From DAOUJH01 sp965116555 (lineage in GTDB: Bacteria > Chloroflexota > Dehalococcoidia > Lucifugimonadales > QGNO01), in NCBI GenBank assembly GCA_965116555.1, contig OZ220698.1, forward strand, positions 2,108,001 to 2,172,000: 64,000 bases of DNA, written 5' to 3'. The notes below the pieces were generated by a model. That model made no database searches, had not been told where the DNA came from, and worked only from the letters and a program-made list of their open reading frames with translations. Of this stretch, positions 25,846 to 33,933 are shown one piece after another. Position numbers and translations under genes: made by a program. Every line of letters begins with the position of its first letter. The first letter of the stretch is position 1.

Positions 25846-26529
25846 ATGACAATGACGATAGTGGGCTACGATGCTGAGACGGGCCAGTTTGGCGGTGCGG
25901 TGGCTACTAAGAACCCGGCAGTGGGCTCCAGGGTGCTGCGCGGGATGGGAGAGGTGGGTATGGTGGGGTTCAGCTCGGTGGAGACGCAGAGGCGTCGTGG
26001 GATAGCGATGCTGCAACTGGGCTTCCCGGCAGACGTGGTGCTAGAAGCCTTGATCAAAGTGAGCAACGGAGCCGGCCAGTACAGCTTGATAGACAGGACG
26101 GGTCAGTCTGCGGCGTACACGTCGCCCGGGTTGAGTCCGTGGGCTGGGAGTCGGACAGGAAAGCACTATGCGTGCAGCGCGAACACCATGGTGGGTCCAG
26201 AGGTGGTGAAGGCGCTGGGAGACACGTTCGAGGAGACAGAGGGCATAGGGATGCCGCTGGAGGAGAGGCTGCTGAGGTGTTTGGAGGCGGCACAGGCAAC
26301 GGGAGGAGACCATCGTGGGAGGCAGGCGGCGGCTGTGCAGATGCACTGGAAGAGGATAGACGCGAACCCGAACTTGGACGTGCGGGTGGACGACAGCGCG
26401 AATCCGATACCTGAGCTAAGAGCGGCGGTGAAGAACTATCGCCAGATTTTTCCTGAATACTCCGACCGCACCTGGCCTGATCTCACTGGGACGGGCGGCT
26501 ACCAGATACTGTATCCGCAGAACTGGTGA
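25846..26529 (+). CDS. DUF1028 protein, copy 2 (Ntn-hydrolase-like)
   Basis: This is a 227-residue tandem duplicate of the gene at 24811-25494, about 92% identical in protein by eye and very similar in DNA. Differences gather near the C-terminus (QNW against GGW at the end). All conserved family stretches are kept, so both copies appear functional. It ends 10 bases before the convergent ABC permease gene, and I see no terminator between them. Confidence 0.88.
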   Translation: MTMTIVGYDAETGQFGGAVATKNPAVGSRVLRGMGEVGMVGFSSVETQRRRGIAMLQLGFPADVVLEALIKVSNGAGQYSLIDRTGQSAAYTSPGLSPWAGSRTGKHYACSANTMVGPEVVKALGDTFEETEGIGMPLEERLLRCLEAAQATGGDHRGRQAAAVQMHWKRIDANPNLDVRVDDSANPIPELRAAVKNYRQIFPEYSDRTWPDLTGTGGYQILYPQNW

Positions 26530-26539
26530 TTGGTTCCGA

Positions 26540-27442
26540 TTAGCGCCCGCGTAGTCTGGGGTCGAAGATGTCCCGCATGGCGTCGCCCAGGACGTTGATG
26601 GCGAACACGACCAGCGTAAGCGCCGTTCCGGGGAATATGCCAATCCAGGGGGCGCTGGCGAAGTCCATGAGTATCTCACCGGAGAGCATTCCGCCCCAGG
26701 AGATCACTTCAGGCGGGAGTCCCACCCCCAAGAAGCTGAGTGAGGCCTCGATCACTATCGCGGAGCCTATCATGGTGGTTGCAACGACCATCATGGGGCC
26801 AAAGGTGTTGGGCAGGATGTGCCGCAGCATGATTCGGAGGTCGCTGGCGCCGATAGAGTAGGACGCATCCACGTAAGGCAGTTCTCTGATGCTGAGCGCC
26901 TGTGAACGTATGATCCGCACCCCGCGGCTGGTGAAGATGATGATCATAGCTATGATCAGGCTAGTGAAGCCGGGCCCAAACGCTGCCATAAGGGCAAGGC
27001 CCAGCACAAGTGAGGGCAGATAGGTTATAGAGTCTATGAACCTCTGAACAACCAAGTCAGTCTTGCCGCCGTAGTAGGCGCTGATAATGCCGACAAAGGC
27101 CCCTATGCTGGTTGCCGCCAGCATAGCGATGATGCCCACAAAGAGGGAGACCCGGGTCCCGTAGATCGTCCGGCTGAGGATATCTCTTCCCAGTATATCC
27201 GTCCCGAACCAGAATTCTGAGCTTGGGGACAGCAGTTGATTGGCCCCGCTGATGTCCCAGGGATCATGAGGTACGATTGCAGGCGCGCCTATTGCCACCA
27301 ACGTCGCCAAGAGCAATATCACTACTCCGGTCCCGCCCAGCGGTTTCGTCCGCATGAAAGTCAAGAACTGCTGAGCAACGTTGGGACGCTTGACCTTCTC
27401 AAAGGCTACTGGAACTTCAATCGAGTCTTGACGTGTGGTCAT
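26540..27442 (-). CDS. ABC transporter permease, DppC/OppC family
   Basis: The 300-residue membrane protein has an N-terminal cytoplasmic tail, one helix (about 36-58), a loop containing FWFGTDILGRDILSRTIYG, the OppC-type signature, and five more helices. The EAA loop is SYSIGASDLRIMLRHILPN. It forms the translocation channel of a dipeptide/oligopeptide/nickel-type importer with the permease 12 bases upstream and the binding protein at 28484. ATPase subunits are not in the window, so they must be encoded elsewhere. Confidence 0.93.
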   Translation of the reverse strand: MTTRQDSIEVPVAFEKVKRPNVAQQFLTFMRTKPLGGTGVVILLLATLVAIGAPAIVPHDPWDISGANQLLSPSSEFWFGTDILGRDILSRTIYGTRVSLFVGIIAMLAATSIGAFVGIISAYYGGKTDLVVQRFIDSITYLPSLVLGLALMAAFGPGFTSLIIAMIIIFTSRGVRIIRSQALSIRELPYVDASYSIGASDLRIMLRHILPNTFGPMMVVATTMIGSAIVIEASLSFLGVGLPPEVISWGGMLSGEILMDFASAPWIGIFPGTALTLVVFAINVLGDAMRDIFDPRLRGR

Positions 27443-27454
27443 ACCGAATTCTCC

Positions 27455-28414
27455 CTAGGAGTACCGTATGCGCGGGTCAAGGTAGGCATACGTAAGGTCC
27501 ACCAGCAGATTTGCGACCAATGCCACCAGCACAAAGTAGGTTAGATATGCTTGCACCATGGGCAAGTCTCGGAAGAACATAGCTTGGAGGACGCCGCGAC
27601 CAATTCCAGGAATGCTGAAGATGTTTTCAATTACGATGGTGCCGGAGAAGATAAGGCCCATCTGCGCACCGGCTATGGTGACAACGGGAAGCAAGGCGTT
27701 TCTCACGGCGTGCCGCATTACGACAACTCGTTCCGATAGACCCTTAGCCCTGGCGGTGCGTACGTAGTCGTCACGGAGCACCTCCAATAGCTGAGTTCGG
27801 GTCATACGCAGCAGCGTGCCATTGATGGAGAAGCCGAGGGCCACGGCAGGGAAGACAAGCTGTTGGAAGCTCACCACCGGGTCTTGCCAGAGGTGTGTGA
27901 AGCCTATGGGCGGTATCCAGTTAAAGACCACTGAGAGAAAGAGTATGACAAGCAGGCCAACGAAGAAGCTGGGCATGGCGAGCCCGATGATGGCTATCCC
28001 GCGCAGAATATAATCCGAGATCCCGTCTTGGCGTATCGCGGCAAGTATGCCTATGGGAACGGCGATTATCCAGGTCACTATGATGGTAAAGATGCCGAGC
28101 TCTAAGGAGACGGGGAACTGCCGTTTGATGGACCGGGCTATGGGTACATTGGTTACGTAGGAGTTCCCAAGGTCAAAGCGGATCATACCGTATGCCCAAT
28201 CCAAGTACTGTACGGGGATGGGTTTGTTCAAGCCCAGGTTCTCACGCAGGTTGTCGATGTCCTCTTGGGTGTATTCGGAGTCACCGGATGGGCCAGCAAG
28301 TAGAATGGCGGCCACGTCTCCGGGAAGAATGCGAAGAATCACGAATATAACGATAGACGCCCCTATCAAAGTAGGGACGAATAGAGCGAGCCTGCGTAAT
28401 AGATACTGTCTCAT
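27455..28414 (-). CDS. ABC transporter permease, DppB/OppB family
   Basis: The 319-residue protein has the OppB layout: helix 1 at about 9-29, then a periplasmic-side domain with NLRENLGLNKPIPVQY, and five further helices. The EAA loop DDYVRTARAKGLSERVVVMRHAVRNALLP is a clear DppB hallmark, and the C-terminus DPRIRYS is typical. It pairs with the DppC-type gene that follows after 12 bases. A strong hairpin separates it from the binding-protein gene. Confidence 0.94.
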   Translation of the reverse strand: MRQYLLRRLALFVPTLIGASIVIFVILRILPGDVAAILLAGPSGDSEYTQEDIDNLRENLGLNKPIPVQYLDWAYGMIRFDLGNSYVTNVPIARSIKRQFPVSLELGIFTIIVTWIIAVPIGILAAIRQDGISDYILRGIAIIGLAMPSFFVGLLVILFLSVVFNWIPPIGFTHLWQDPVVSFQQLVFPAVALGFSINGTLLRMTRTQLLEVLRDDYVRTARAKGLSERVVVMRHAVRNALLPVVTIAGAQMGLIFSGTIVIENIFSIPGIGRGVLQAMFFRDLPMVQAYLTYFVLVALVANLLVDLTYAYLDPRIRYS

Positions 28415-28426
28415 GGTTCAGTTATA

Positions 28427-28463
28427 TCAGTGGGCGCCCCTAGAATAGCGGCGCCCACTGATT
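28427..28463 (-). promoter_or_regulatory. 13-bp hairpin between binding-protein and permease genes
   Basis: ATCAGTGGGCGCC (28427-28439) pairs perfectly with GGCGCCCACTGAT (28451-28463) across an 11-base loop. In the minus-strand transcript it lies 20 bases after the stop of the binding-protein gene and 12 bases before the DppB start. There is no T-tract, so it is more likely a partial terminator or an RNA-stabilising stem that keeps the binding protein more abundant than the permeases, as known for other ABC operons. Confidence 0.65.
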
Positions 28464-28483
28464 TGCAAATCAACTTGACTGAC

Positions 28484-30385
28484 TTACATCATGTCGTCGG
28501 ACAGCCAGACCCTCTCCAGGGAGTAGGAGTCTGTGTGCACAATAGGAGGCGTCCAGTTCTGCCAGGTTGACCTGTGCAGGCCAATGACTCCCGGCCTAAC
28601 CATGCCGATCATGTGCGCGTCGTCCCAGAAGATTCTGGCCATCTGGCGGATGATTTCAGCCCTTTCGGCCTGATCTCTTATGAACGACTGCTGGTTCATA
28701 AGCCTTCTCCACTCTTCATCGACATGACCGCTGTAGTTACGACCGCCCTCCTGCCAGGTCAAGAAGGTGGATACGCTGTATCCGTCGGGGTCCTGGAAGG
28801 AGAGTCCCTTGCTGATCTGGATGATCTGGAAGTTGCCTTCCTGGCCGGCCTTGTCGGAGCTGGCGTAATCCGGAGCTATCTCGAGATTAGCATCGATCCA
28901 GATGCGCTCCAGCTGCTGGTCAAAGACTTCGCAGTCTTTCCGGTTGCCGGTGGCGCACATAAAGTGGACTTTCAACGGGTTGTCCGGACCGTAGCCATGC
29001 CTCTTCATTAGCTCCTGTGCATCGGCAAGGTCCCGCGCCTTCACGTCGGGTGTGGAATCAAGGCCCTTGTACTGCGCCAGCCACTCTTCCTCGGTGTGGA
29101 TCCAATTCCAGCCGATGAAGTACGGCGTGGACAGATGGCCGGTGCCGTTGAAGGCGAGTTTGTTGAACTCGTTCCTGTCCGCCATCCACTGAATAGCGGT
29201 GCGAAGATCGTCGGCGACGGGGTCACCCACCGGGCCGAACGGCGGCTTCATGGTGTTCAGAGGGAAGCCGCGCCAGCCGTTGGCGTTGACGCGAGGCTGC
29301 TTAACGGCGTCTTCGCCCAGGCGTGCCACAATGCGCTCAACGTCACGCGGCGAAGGAGCATCGCCGAACAGCCCCAGGTAGTCAACCTGCCCCGCCATGA
29401 AGGCGGCGACGCGGGTGTTGGGATCAGGTATTGCCAAGATCGAGTAGCCATCCAGGTAGGGGTACTCTGGCAGGAAGTAGTTGGGGTTCCGCTCCAGTTC
29501 GACGCGGTTTTCGTCTTCAAATACGGTCATCTTGAATGGACCGGTGCCCATAACCTCGCCCCGGGCGAAGTCTACGTCTCTCCACTCACCGCTCTCATCG
29601 ATGGCCCTGGTATAGGTGTCGGGCATTATGCTCGTCCAAGGTGAGACGAAGCAGGCCACGAACGCTACAACGGAGTCCTTGGTCCTAACGATCAGCTCGG
29701 TGTCTGAAACCGCCTCGACGCCGGGCTCAGGCAGCTGTGCCATCGAGTCGTCATTTACGGGCTTCACATACTGGCGCAGGCATCCCTGGCGCTTCGAGGA
29801 GAGGCCGTTGGGGCGCTCGATGTACCGGTACAAGGAGTACGCAGCGTCTTCCGCGGTGAACCTGTTGCCTTCATGGTCGTAGATGTTGTCGCGAATTTGG
29901 AACCTGTAAGTGGTCCCGTCGTCGTCAACTGACCACGACTCGGCCAGATCGTTCTCCACGGTCTGCTTGTCCGCCACGCTGAATCGGAGCACTTGGCCCC
30001 AGACGTTGCCAATGAGTCCAAGCCCTGACCATCCATAACCGGCAGAGCCTCCGGAGGCATCGAAGTGGCCTGGGGATCCCACCAAGCGCTGTCCTATGGC
30101 GGTGGTGCCGCCGTAAACGGGTCCGCCGCCTTCAGGAACCGGAGTCGGCGTGTTGGTGGGCTGCGGCGCAGCCGTAACTCCCGGCGCGGGCGGTACGGGT
30201 GTTGCCGTAGGCGTGGGCACCGTGATCTGCGGCACCTGCAGCGCTGCCGTGGGTGTGGGAGTGGGCGCGTCCGGCGTAGTAGGCGTAGGCGTGGCCTCTT
30301 CCGAAGGTCCGCACGCCAGAACTGCCAGAAGCCCAATGGAAACAATCACACCCAGTAGTTTCCTTAAGCTAAGTCCTAAATGCAT
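28484..30385 (-). CDS. ABC transporter substrate-binding lipoprotein, family 5 (DppA/OppA)
   Basis: The 633-residue protein has a lipoprotein signal ending in LAVLAC (Cys25) and then a Pro/Thr-rich linker (TPTPT, TPVPP units, to about residue 95), which spaces the domain from the membrane. The SBP_bac_5 domain follows, with LAESWSVDDDGTTYRFQIRDN and FTAEDAAYSLYRYI, typical of dipeptide/nickel binding proteins. GGAGG precedes the ATG. The same TPVPP-like linker is found in the cadherin-like protein. The ligand cannot be told from sequence; the divergent amidase cluster suggests an amide or peptide. A near-consensus promoter lies at 30449-30476. Confidence 0.93.
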   Translation of the reverse strand: MHLGLSLRKLLGVIVSIGLLAVLACGPSEEATPTPTTPDAPTPTPTAALQVPQITVPTPTATPVPPAPGVTAAPQPTNTPTPVPEGGGPVYGGTTAIGQRLVGSPGHFDASGGSAGYGWSGLGLIGNVWGQVLRFSVADKQTVENDLAESWSVDDDGTTYRFQIRDNIYDHEGNRFTAEDAAYSLYRYIERPNGLSSKRQGCLRQYVKPVNDDSMAQLPEPGVEAVSDTELIVRTKDSVVAFVACFVSPWTSIMPDTYTRAIDESGEWRDVDFARGEVMGTGPFKMTVFEDENRVELERNPNYFLPEYPYLDGYSILAIPDPNTRVAAFMAGQVDYLGLFGDAPSPRDVERIVARLGEDAVKQPRVNANGWRGFPLNTMKPPFGPVGDPVADDLRTAIQWMADRNEFNKLAFNGTGHLSTPYFIGWNWIHTEEEWLAQYKGLDSTPDVKARDLADAQELMKRHGYGPDNPLKVHFMCATGNRKDCEVFDQQLERIWIDANLEIAPDYASSDKAGQEGNFQIIQISKGLSFQDPDGYSVSTFLTWQEGGRNYSGHVDEEWRRLMNQQSFIRDQAERAEIIRQMARIFWDDAHMIGMVRPGVIGLHRSTWQNWTPPIVHTDSYSLERVWLSDDMM

Positions 30386-30448
30386 AATCTCACCCCTCCA
30401 AAGGTAAGTTCCACCAAGCGTAGTTGACGCTTGGCAAGAATCGCAACA

Positions 30449-30476
30449 ATTCTATGGGATATATCGTGTTTGTCAA
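30449..30476 (-). promoter_or_regulatory. Promoter for the binding-protein/permease operon
   Basis: On the minus strand TTGACA (30476-30471) is followed after 16 bases by TAGAAT (30454-30449). Both boxes are close to the sigma-70 consensus. The leader to the ATG at 30385 would be about 57 bases and contains GGAGGGG. It is the strongest promoter candidate on this strand. Confidence 0.75.
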
Positions 30477-30539
30477 TACCTCCTTGAAGCAAATTTAAGA
30501 TTCCCAAGCTACAAAATACTGTACGAAGAAGAATCCAAC

Positions 30540-30567
30540 TTGGATTTCTCGTCATCTTTGATAGAAT
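30540..30567 (+). promoter_or_regulatory. Candidate promoter for the amidase cluster
   Basis: TTGGAT (30540-30545) and TAGAAT (30562-30567) are separated by 16 bases, the same spacing as in the two best promoters of the window. The amidase ATG is at 30598 with GGGAGGAG upstream. The promoter is back to back with that of the ABC importer, so the two operons could be regulated together. Confidence 0.5.
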
Positions 30568-30597
30568 AAGCCCGCATTCTAAGCAGGGAGGAGCCAA

Positions 30598-31998
30598 ATG
30601 TCTGCGGAACTAACCAGCCTGACCTTGGCGGACGCTGCCAGAGCAATCGAATCCCGCAAACTTTCACCTGTTGAGCTTACACAGGCCGTTCTTAGTCGCA
30701 TTGACGAGCTCAACCCCAAATTGAACGCATTCCTTACCGTGTTGGGCGATAGAGCGCTGGCAACGGCGCAACAGGCGGAACAGGAGATATCTCAAGGAAA
30801 GTATCGCGGGCCGCTGCACGGCATACCTTATGCGGTCAAGGATATCTATGCCACGAGAGGCATACGCACTACCAACGGCTCCAGCGTGTTCTCAGAGCAC
30901 GTTCCGAACCACGACAGCACCGCCGTGCGCAATTTGAACAGAGCCGGCGGAGTGCTGGTCGGGAAGAATCACTGCCTGGAGTTCGCCTGCGGCAACCACA
31001 ACGGCCTGTACGGGGAAGTGCGCAACCCCTGGAACCTGGAACACACCCCGGGCGGCTCTTCCAGCGGTTCTGCGGCCTCCGTGGCGGCCAGCATGGTGTT
31101 TGGCTCCATGGGTTCCTGTACCGGCGGGTCGATACGCGGGCCGGCCTCCTTCTGTAGTATTGTCGGCTTGAAGCCTACGTATGGCCTGGTGAGCAGATAC
31201 GGAGTTTTCCCTCTGAGCTGGTCAATAGACCATGCAGGGCCTATGACCAGGACAGTGGAGGATTGCGCCTTGATGCTGCAGGCAGTGGCCGGTTACGACT
31301 CGAGAGATCCGTCGTCGGCGAGGGTGCGCCTGCCCGACTATGCCGGGGCGCTGAAGGGCGGCATCGGGAATATCCGCGTTGGGGTGCCCAGGGAGTTCAC
31401 CGAAGGTGCTACGGAAGAGGTGACAAGCCTGGTGCAAGAGGCTATAGAGGTGCTAAGCGAGCTTGGAGCCTCCGTAGAGGAGGTGTCGTTGCCGATAACG
31501 GCGGATTACGCCGCCGCCTCCGGCAACACCATCACATGGAGCGAGGCTGCTCAAGTGCACGCTCCATGGAAGGACCGGCTGAAGGAGTACACCGTGGGCG
31601 TGCAACAAAAGGTCTTGGTGGGCTCCGTGATATCTTCTACCATGTACCACAAGGCGCAGCTTCTAAGAAGGCAGATCCAGGATGAGATCAGCCAGGTCAT
31701 GAAAAGTGTGGACGTTCTGGTGGGTCCAACTTCGGCGGCTCCTCCGGGACAGATACAAGCAAGCGTGGCAGCGGGCGGCGACGCCGGTGCATTGAGAATG
31801 GCCACGCAACGCAGCTTCACCCGGCCTCAGAATCTCACGGGCCAGCCGGCGGTGAGCGTGCCATGCGGATTCTCCGCCGAGGGTCTGCCCGTTGGCCTGC
31901 AGGTATCGGGGCGGTTGTTTGAAGACGACCTGGTATTGAAGGTGGCCCACGCTTACGAGCAGGCTACGGAATGGCACAAGAGACATCCTGAAGTCTAG
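30598..31998 (+). CDS. Amidase signature family hydrolase
   Basis: The 466-residue enzyme is a full amidase-signature protein that hydrolyses carboxylic amides. The catalytic triad is visible as Lys81 (in IPYAVKD), cis-Ser154 (in GGSSSGS) and Ser178 (in TGGSIR). The downstream GLKPTYG and DHAGPM stretches are standard. It is related to GatA but has no gatB nearby, so tRNA amidotransfer is unlikely. A small GatC/AtzG-like gene follows 11 bases later. It lies divergent from a peptide-type importer, which suggests that an imported amide is cleaved. The true substrate is unknown. Confidence 0.9.
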   Translation: MSAELTSLTLADAARAIESRKLSPVELTQAVLSRIDELNPKLNAFLTVLGDRALATAQQAEQEISQGKYRGPLHGIPYAVKDIYATRGIRTTNGSSVFSEHVPNHDSTAVRNLNRAGGVLVGKNHCLEFACGNHNGLYGEVRNPWNLEHTPGGSSSGSAASVAASMVFGSMGSCTGGSIRGPASFCSIVGLKPTYGLVSRYGVFPLSWSIDHAGPMTRTVEDCALMLQAVAGYDSRDPSSARVRLPDYAGALKGGIGNIRVGVPREFTEGATEEVTSLVQEAIEVLSELGASVEEVSLPITADYAAASGNTITWSEAAQVHAPWKDRLKEYTVGVQQKVLVGSVISSTMYHKAQLLRRQIQDEISQVMKSVDVLVGPTSAAPPGQIQASVAAGGDAGALRMATQRSFTRPQNLTGQPAVSVPCGFSAEGLPVGLQVSGRLFEDDLVLKVAHAYEQATEWHKRHPEV

Positions 31999-32009
31999 GG
32001 AGAGGAGCA

Positions 32010-32204
32010 ATGAGCATAACCAAAGAGATGGTTAGAAAACTGTTGCGGCAGGAGGGACTCCACGCTTCCGAGGAGGAGGTGGAGACCACGCTGAAGCTGC
32101 ACAATGCCCTGGATGAGCAAATGGGGAAGGCGTCCGCTGAATCATTTGTAGCAGCGGAGCCTCACTACATACAACCCACTAGAGCCCAGCCCAGGCGCAG
32201 ATAA
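32010..32204 (+). CDS. Small GatC/AtzG-like protein, possible amidase partner
   Basis: The 64-residue protein is preceded by GGGAGAGGAG, a strong ribosome site, and lies 11 bases after the amidase. The N-terminal half is two short amphipathic helices (MVRKLLRQEGLHASEEEVE, TLKLHNALDEQM), followed by an extended tail with EPHYIQPTR. This layout recalls GatC and AtzG, which wrap around the amidases GatA and AtzE. I cannot show homology from the sequence alone, so the assignment is by layout and position. Confidence 0.55.
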   Translation: MSITKEMVRKLLRQEGLHASEEEVETTLKLHNALDEQMGKASAESFVAAEPHYIQPTRAQPRRR

Positions 32205-32219
32205 AGACTGGAGGCATTA

Positions 32220-32873
32220 ATGGTAACGGTCAACCCGCGTTCTTTTACGTCAGACAGCGAATTGATAGAGGCTTACAAGAAGATACTGGCCCCTTCACTA
32301 GGCCACTTTCTGGATGGAGGGATGGATCCGGCCATCAAAGCCTTATGGCAGCCGGTGAAGCTGGTTGGCCCGGCGCTGACCGTGCAGACCACTGCCAACT
32401 CCGCCGCCGCCCTAGGTAAAGCAGCGGAGATTGCCCAGCCGGGCGATGTAATTGTGATGAGCCGCGGCGGCGAGAACCGTCACGCCACCACCGGCGACTT
32501 TGCGGTGCTCAATTTCCAGGAAAAGGGCATAGCGGGAATGATCACCGACGGCCTAGTCACGGACCAGCGGGCCATTGAACGGTTGGAGTTTCCCATATTC
32601 TGCCGTGGCGTTTCGGCGATTATAGCCAAGCGGGGCGGCGCGGATGAGGGCGCGGTCAACGTTCCGGTGGAGGTAGGCGGCATAACCGTGAATCCCGGCG
32701 ACCTCATAGTCGCCGACGAGGACGGCGTGATAGTGTGCACCTTTGATGAAGCACGGGAACAGCTTGATGCGTGCCTGGAGCTTGAGGAGTGGGAGGCGTA
32801 CGCCCTTGGACAACTGGACTCGGGCAGGCCGCTTTCAGAGGTCGCGCAGGAAAGACAGACTTACAGGCAATAG
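32220..32873 (+). CDS. RraA-family protein (aldolase-like, atypical active site)
   Basis: The 217-residue protein has the RraA fold, shared by RNase E inhibitor RraA and by 4-hydroxy-4-methyl-2-oxoglutarate aldolases. VGPALTVQTTANSA, GDVIVMSRGG, GMITDGLVTD, FPIFCRG and VNPGDLIVADEDGVIV are the family landmarks. In active aldolases the fourth motif ends in Arg-Asp (VRD); here it is VTD, so the arginine is replaced by threonine while the metal aspartate remains. A standard aldolase is therefore doubtful. It is the third gene of the amidase cluster, 15 bases after the small protein. Confidence 0.82.
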   Translation: MVTVNPRSFTSDSELIEAYKKILAPSLGHFLDGGMDPAIKALWQPVKLVGPALTVQTTANSAAALGKAAEIAQPGDVIVMSRGGENRHATTGDFAVLNFQEKGIAGMITDGLVTDQRAIERLEFPIFCRGVSAIIAKRGGADEGAVNVPVEVGGITVNPGDLIVADEDGVIVCTFDEAREQLDACLELEEWEAYALGQLDSGRPLSEVAQERQTYRQ

Positions 32874-32900
32874 TCCAATTAGCTATAGGAGAATCCGGCA

Positions 32901-33491
32901 ATGATCCAGCAAGCAGAGATGATGCGGGTAATTCAAGAACACCGGGGAGAAGCGGTGGTTATACCAGTGTTTCGCGCTACTCCCCGCTGGAAAGAGGTGA
33001 GCGACCACCCGGAGTTAGATTTGCCGGTAGGCGGCGCCATGGGCAAGGCGTCGTCGTTTGCCTTGGGAGTGGCGCTGGCCAGGCCGGACAAGGCGGTTAT
33101 CCTGCTGGACGGGGACGGCAGCCTTGAAATGAACCTGGGCGCGTTGATAACCATTGGAGAGCAGAAGCCCAAGAACCTGTACCACTTTGTGGTGCAGAAC
33201 GGCGTTTACGCTTCAACGGGCGGACAGCCCATAGTTGGAGCGGATACGGTTTCCTTCAAAGAGATGGCGCTGTCCGCGGGTTACAGCGCTGCCTACGACT
33301 TTGACGACTTGGAGGATTTCAGCACCGCCGCCGCAGAGATATTCGATACGGAAGGGCCTGTACTGGCAACGGTCAGGATAGAGCCTGAGATCAGGACGAT
33401 TGAGCAGAGAGCGGCGGAGAGGTCCAGCGCTGGCGCGCAGGGTCCCTGGGTGGCGTACCACAGTTTGATGGAAGAACTGGCGAAGTCCTAA
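32901..33491 (+). CDS. Thiamine-diphosphate-binding half enzyme (sulfopyruvate/phosphonopyruvate decarboxylase beta-like)
   Basis: The 196-residue protein is only the C-terminal, pyrophosphate-binding half of a thiamine-diphosphate enzyme. The cofactor motif GDGS begins at about residue 72, and the closing Asn lies some 26 residues on in FVVQNGVYASTGGQP. Its size and start resemble ComE, the beta subunit of sulfopyruvate decarboxylase, and related phosphonopyruvate decarboxylase halves. The alpha subunit with the pyrimidine domain is normally adjacent but is absent here. The enzyme may work with a distant partner. It ends the amidase-RraA-like cluster. Confidence 0.78.
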   Translation: MIQQAEMMRVIQEHRGEAVVIPVFRATPRWKEVSDHPELDLPVGGAMGKASSFALGVALARPDKAVILLDGDGSLEMNLGALITIGEQKPKNLYHFVVQNGVYASTGGQPIVGADTVSFKEMALSAGYSAAYDFDDLEDFSTAAAEIFDTEGPVLATVRIEPEIRTIEQRAAERSSAGAQGPWVAYHSLMEELAKS

Positions 33492-33552
33492 AGTAGGGGG
33501 ACTATATACAATCTTCCTTGGTCATCGCTGCTTGCCACTGCCACTAGACAGC

Positions 33553-33690
33553 CTAGGATGTGCTGATAGCGTATATGATCCAGCCTACCCCAAGAAGGAT
33601 TAAGGCCAACAATAGCAGACCGAAGAGGACCTTGAATGCCTGTAGGACAAGCATGCCATACGCTATGAACTTTTCAAGGAAATTGAACAC
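33553..33690 (-). CDS. Small single-helix membrane protein (45 residues)
   Basis: A GTG at 33690 is preceded at seven bases by AGGAG (within AGAGAGGAG). The frame gives a short amphipathic start (MFNFLEKFIAYGM) and one long hydrophobic helix of about 25 residues with LFGLLLLALILLGVGWIIYA, ending at TAG 33555-33553. The helix and ribosome site make it a probable real gene although it is very short. No family is recognised. It lies between the convergent TPP-enzyme gene and a group of other small genes on the same strand. Confidence 0.6.
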   Translation of the reverse strand: MFNFLEKFIAYGMLVLQAFKVLFGLLLLALILLGVGWIIYAISTS

Positions 33691-33792
33691 TCGCTCACTC
33701 CTCTCTTGGGGGGCAGCCTCTGCGAGCCTTCTTGTTCCTTAGCCGGAGAAGGCTACCTACTCGGAGGTCATTTGCTTTGGGTTAGTCAACTT

Positions 33793-33933
33793 TTAGGTCA
33801 CCTTCCTGACGGGTTTGACTAATGCCTTGATCACGCTCGCGAAGGTGTCGGGTATGTGTTCAAGTGGGTACCTTTGCTTACTGCTCTTCGCCAGTTCGCC
33901 TAGTGATAGTGACTTCCCCGGTGCGACCCTCAT
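33793..33933 (-). CDS. Candidate small protein with IPDTF...KPVRK tail, overlapping the retropepsin gene
   Basis: A 46-codon frame starts at ATG 33933 inside the end of the retropepsin gene and ends at TAA 33793. Its last 19 residues, IPDTFASVIKALVKPVRKV, match the end of the small protein at 34620-34739 (TPDTFENMIKALFKPVRKG), which shows that this part is under selection or was recently copied. The upstream half shares codons with the other gene and may not be translated. It could be a small gene or a remnant of a duplication. No function is known. Confidence 0.4.
   Translation of the reverse strand: MRVAPGKSLSLGELAKSSKQRYPLEHIPDTFASVIKALVKPVRKVT

Noticed and set aside
24892..26016. 374-codon frame on the minus strand across the two DUF1028 genes
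   Set aside because: It is the antisense reading of a tandem duplicate; its length comes from the codon bias of the genes on the plus strand and it has no domain character.
33560..33742. 60-codon plus-strand frame
   Set aside because: It is antisense to the small membrane-protein gene, which has a proper ribosome site and a helix; this frame has neither.
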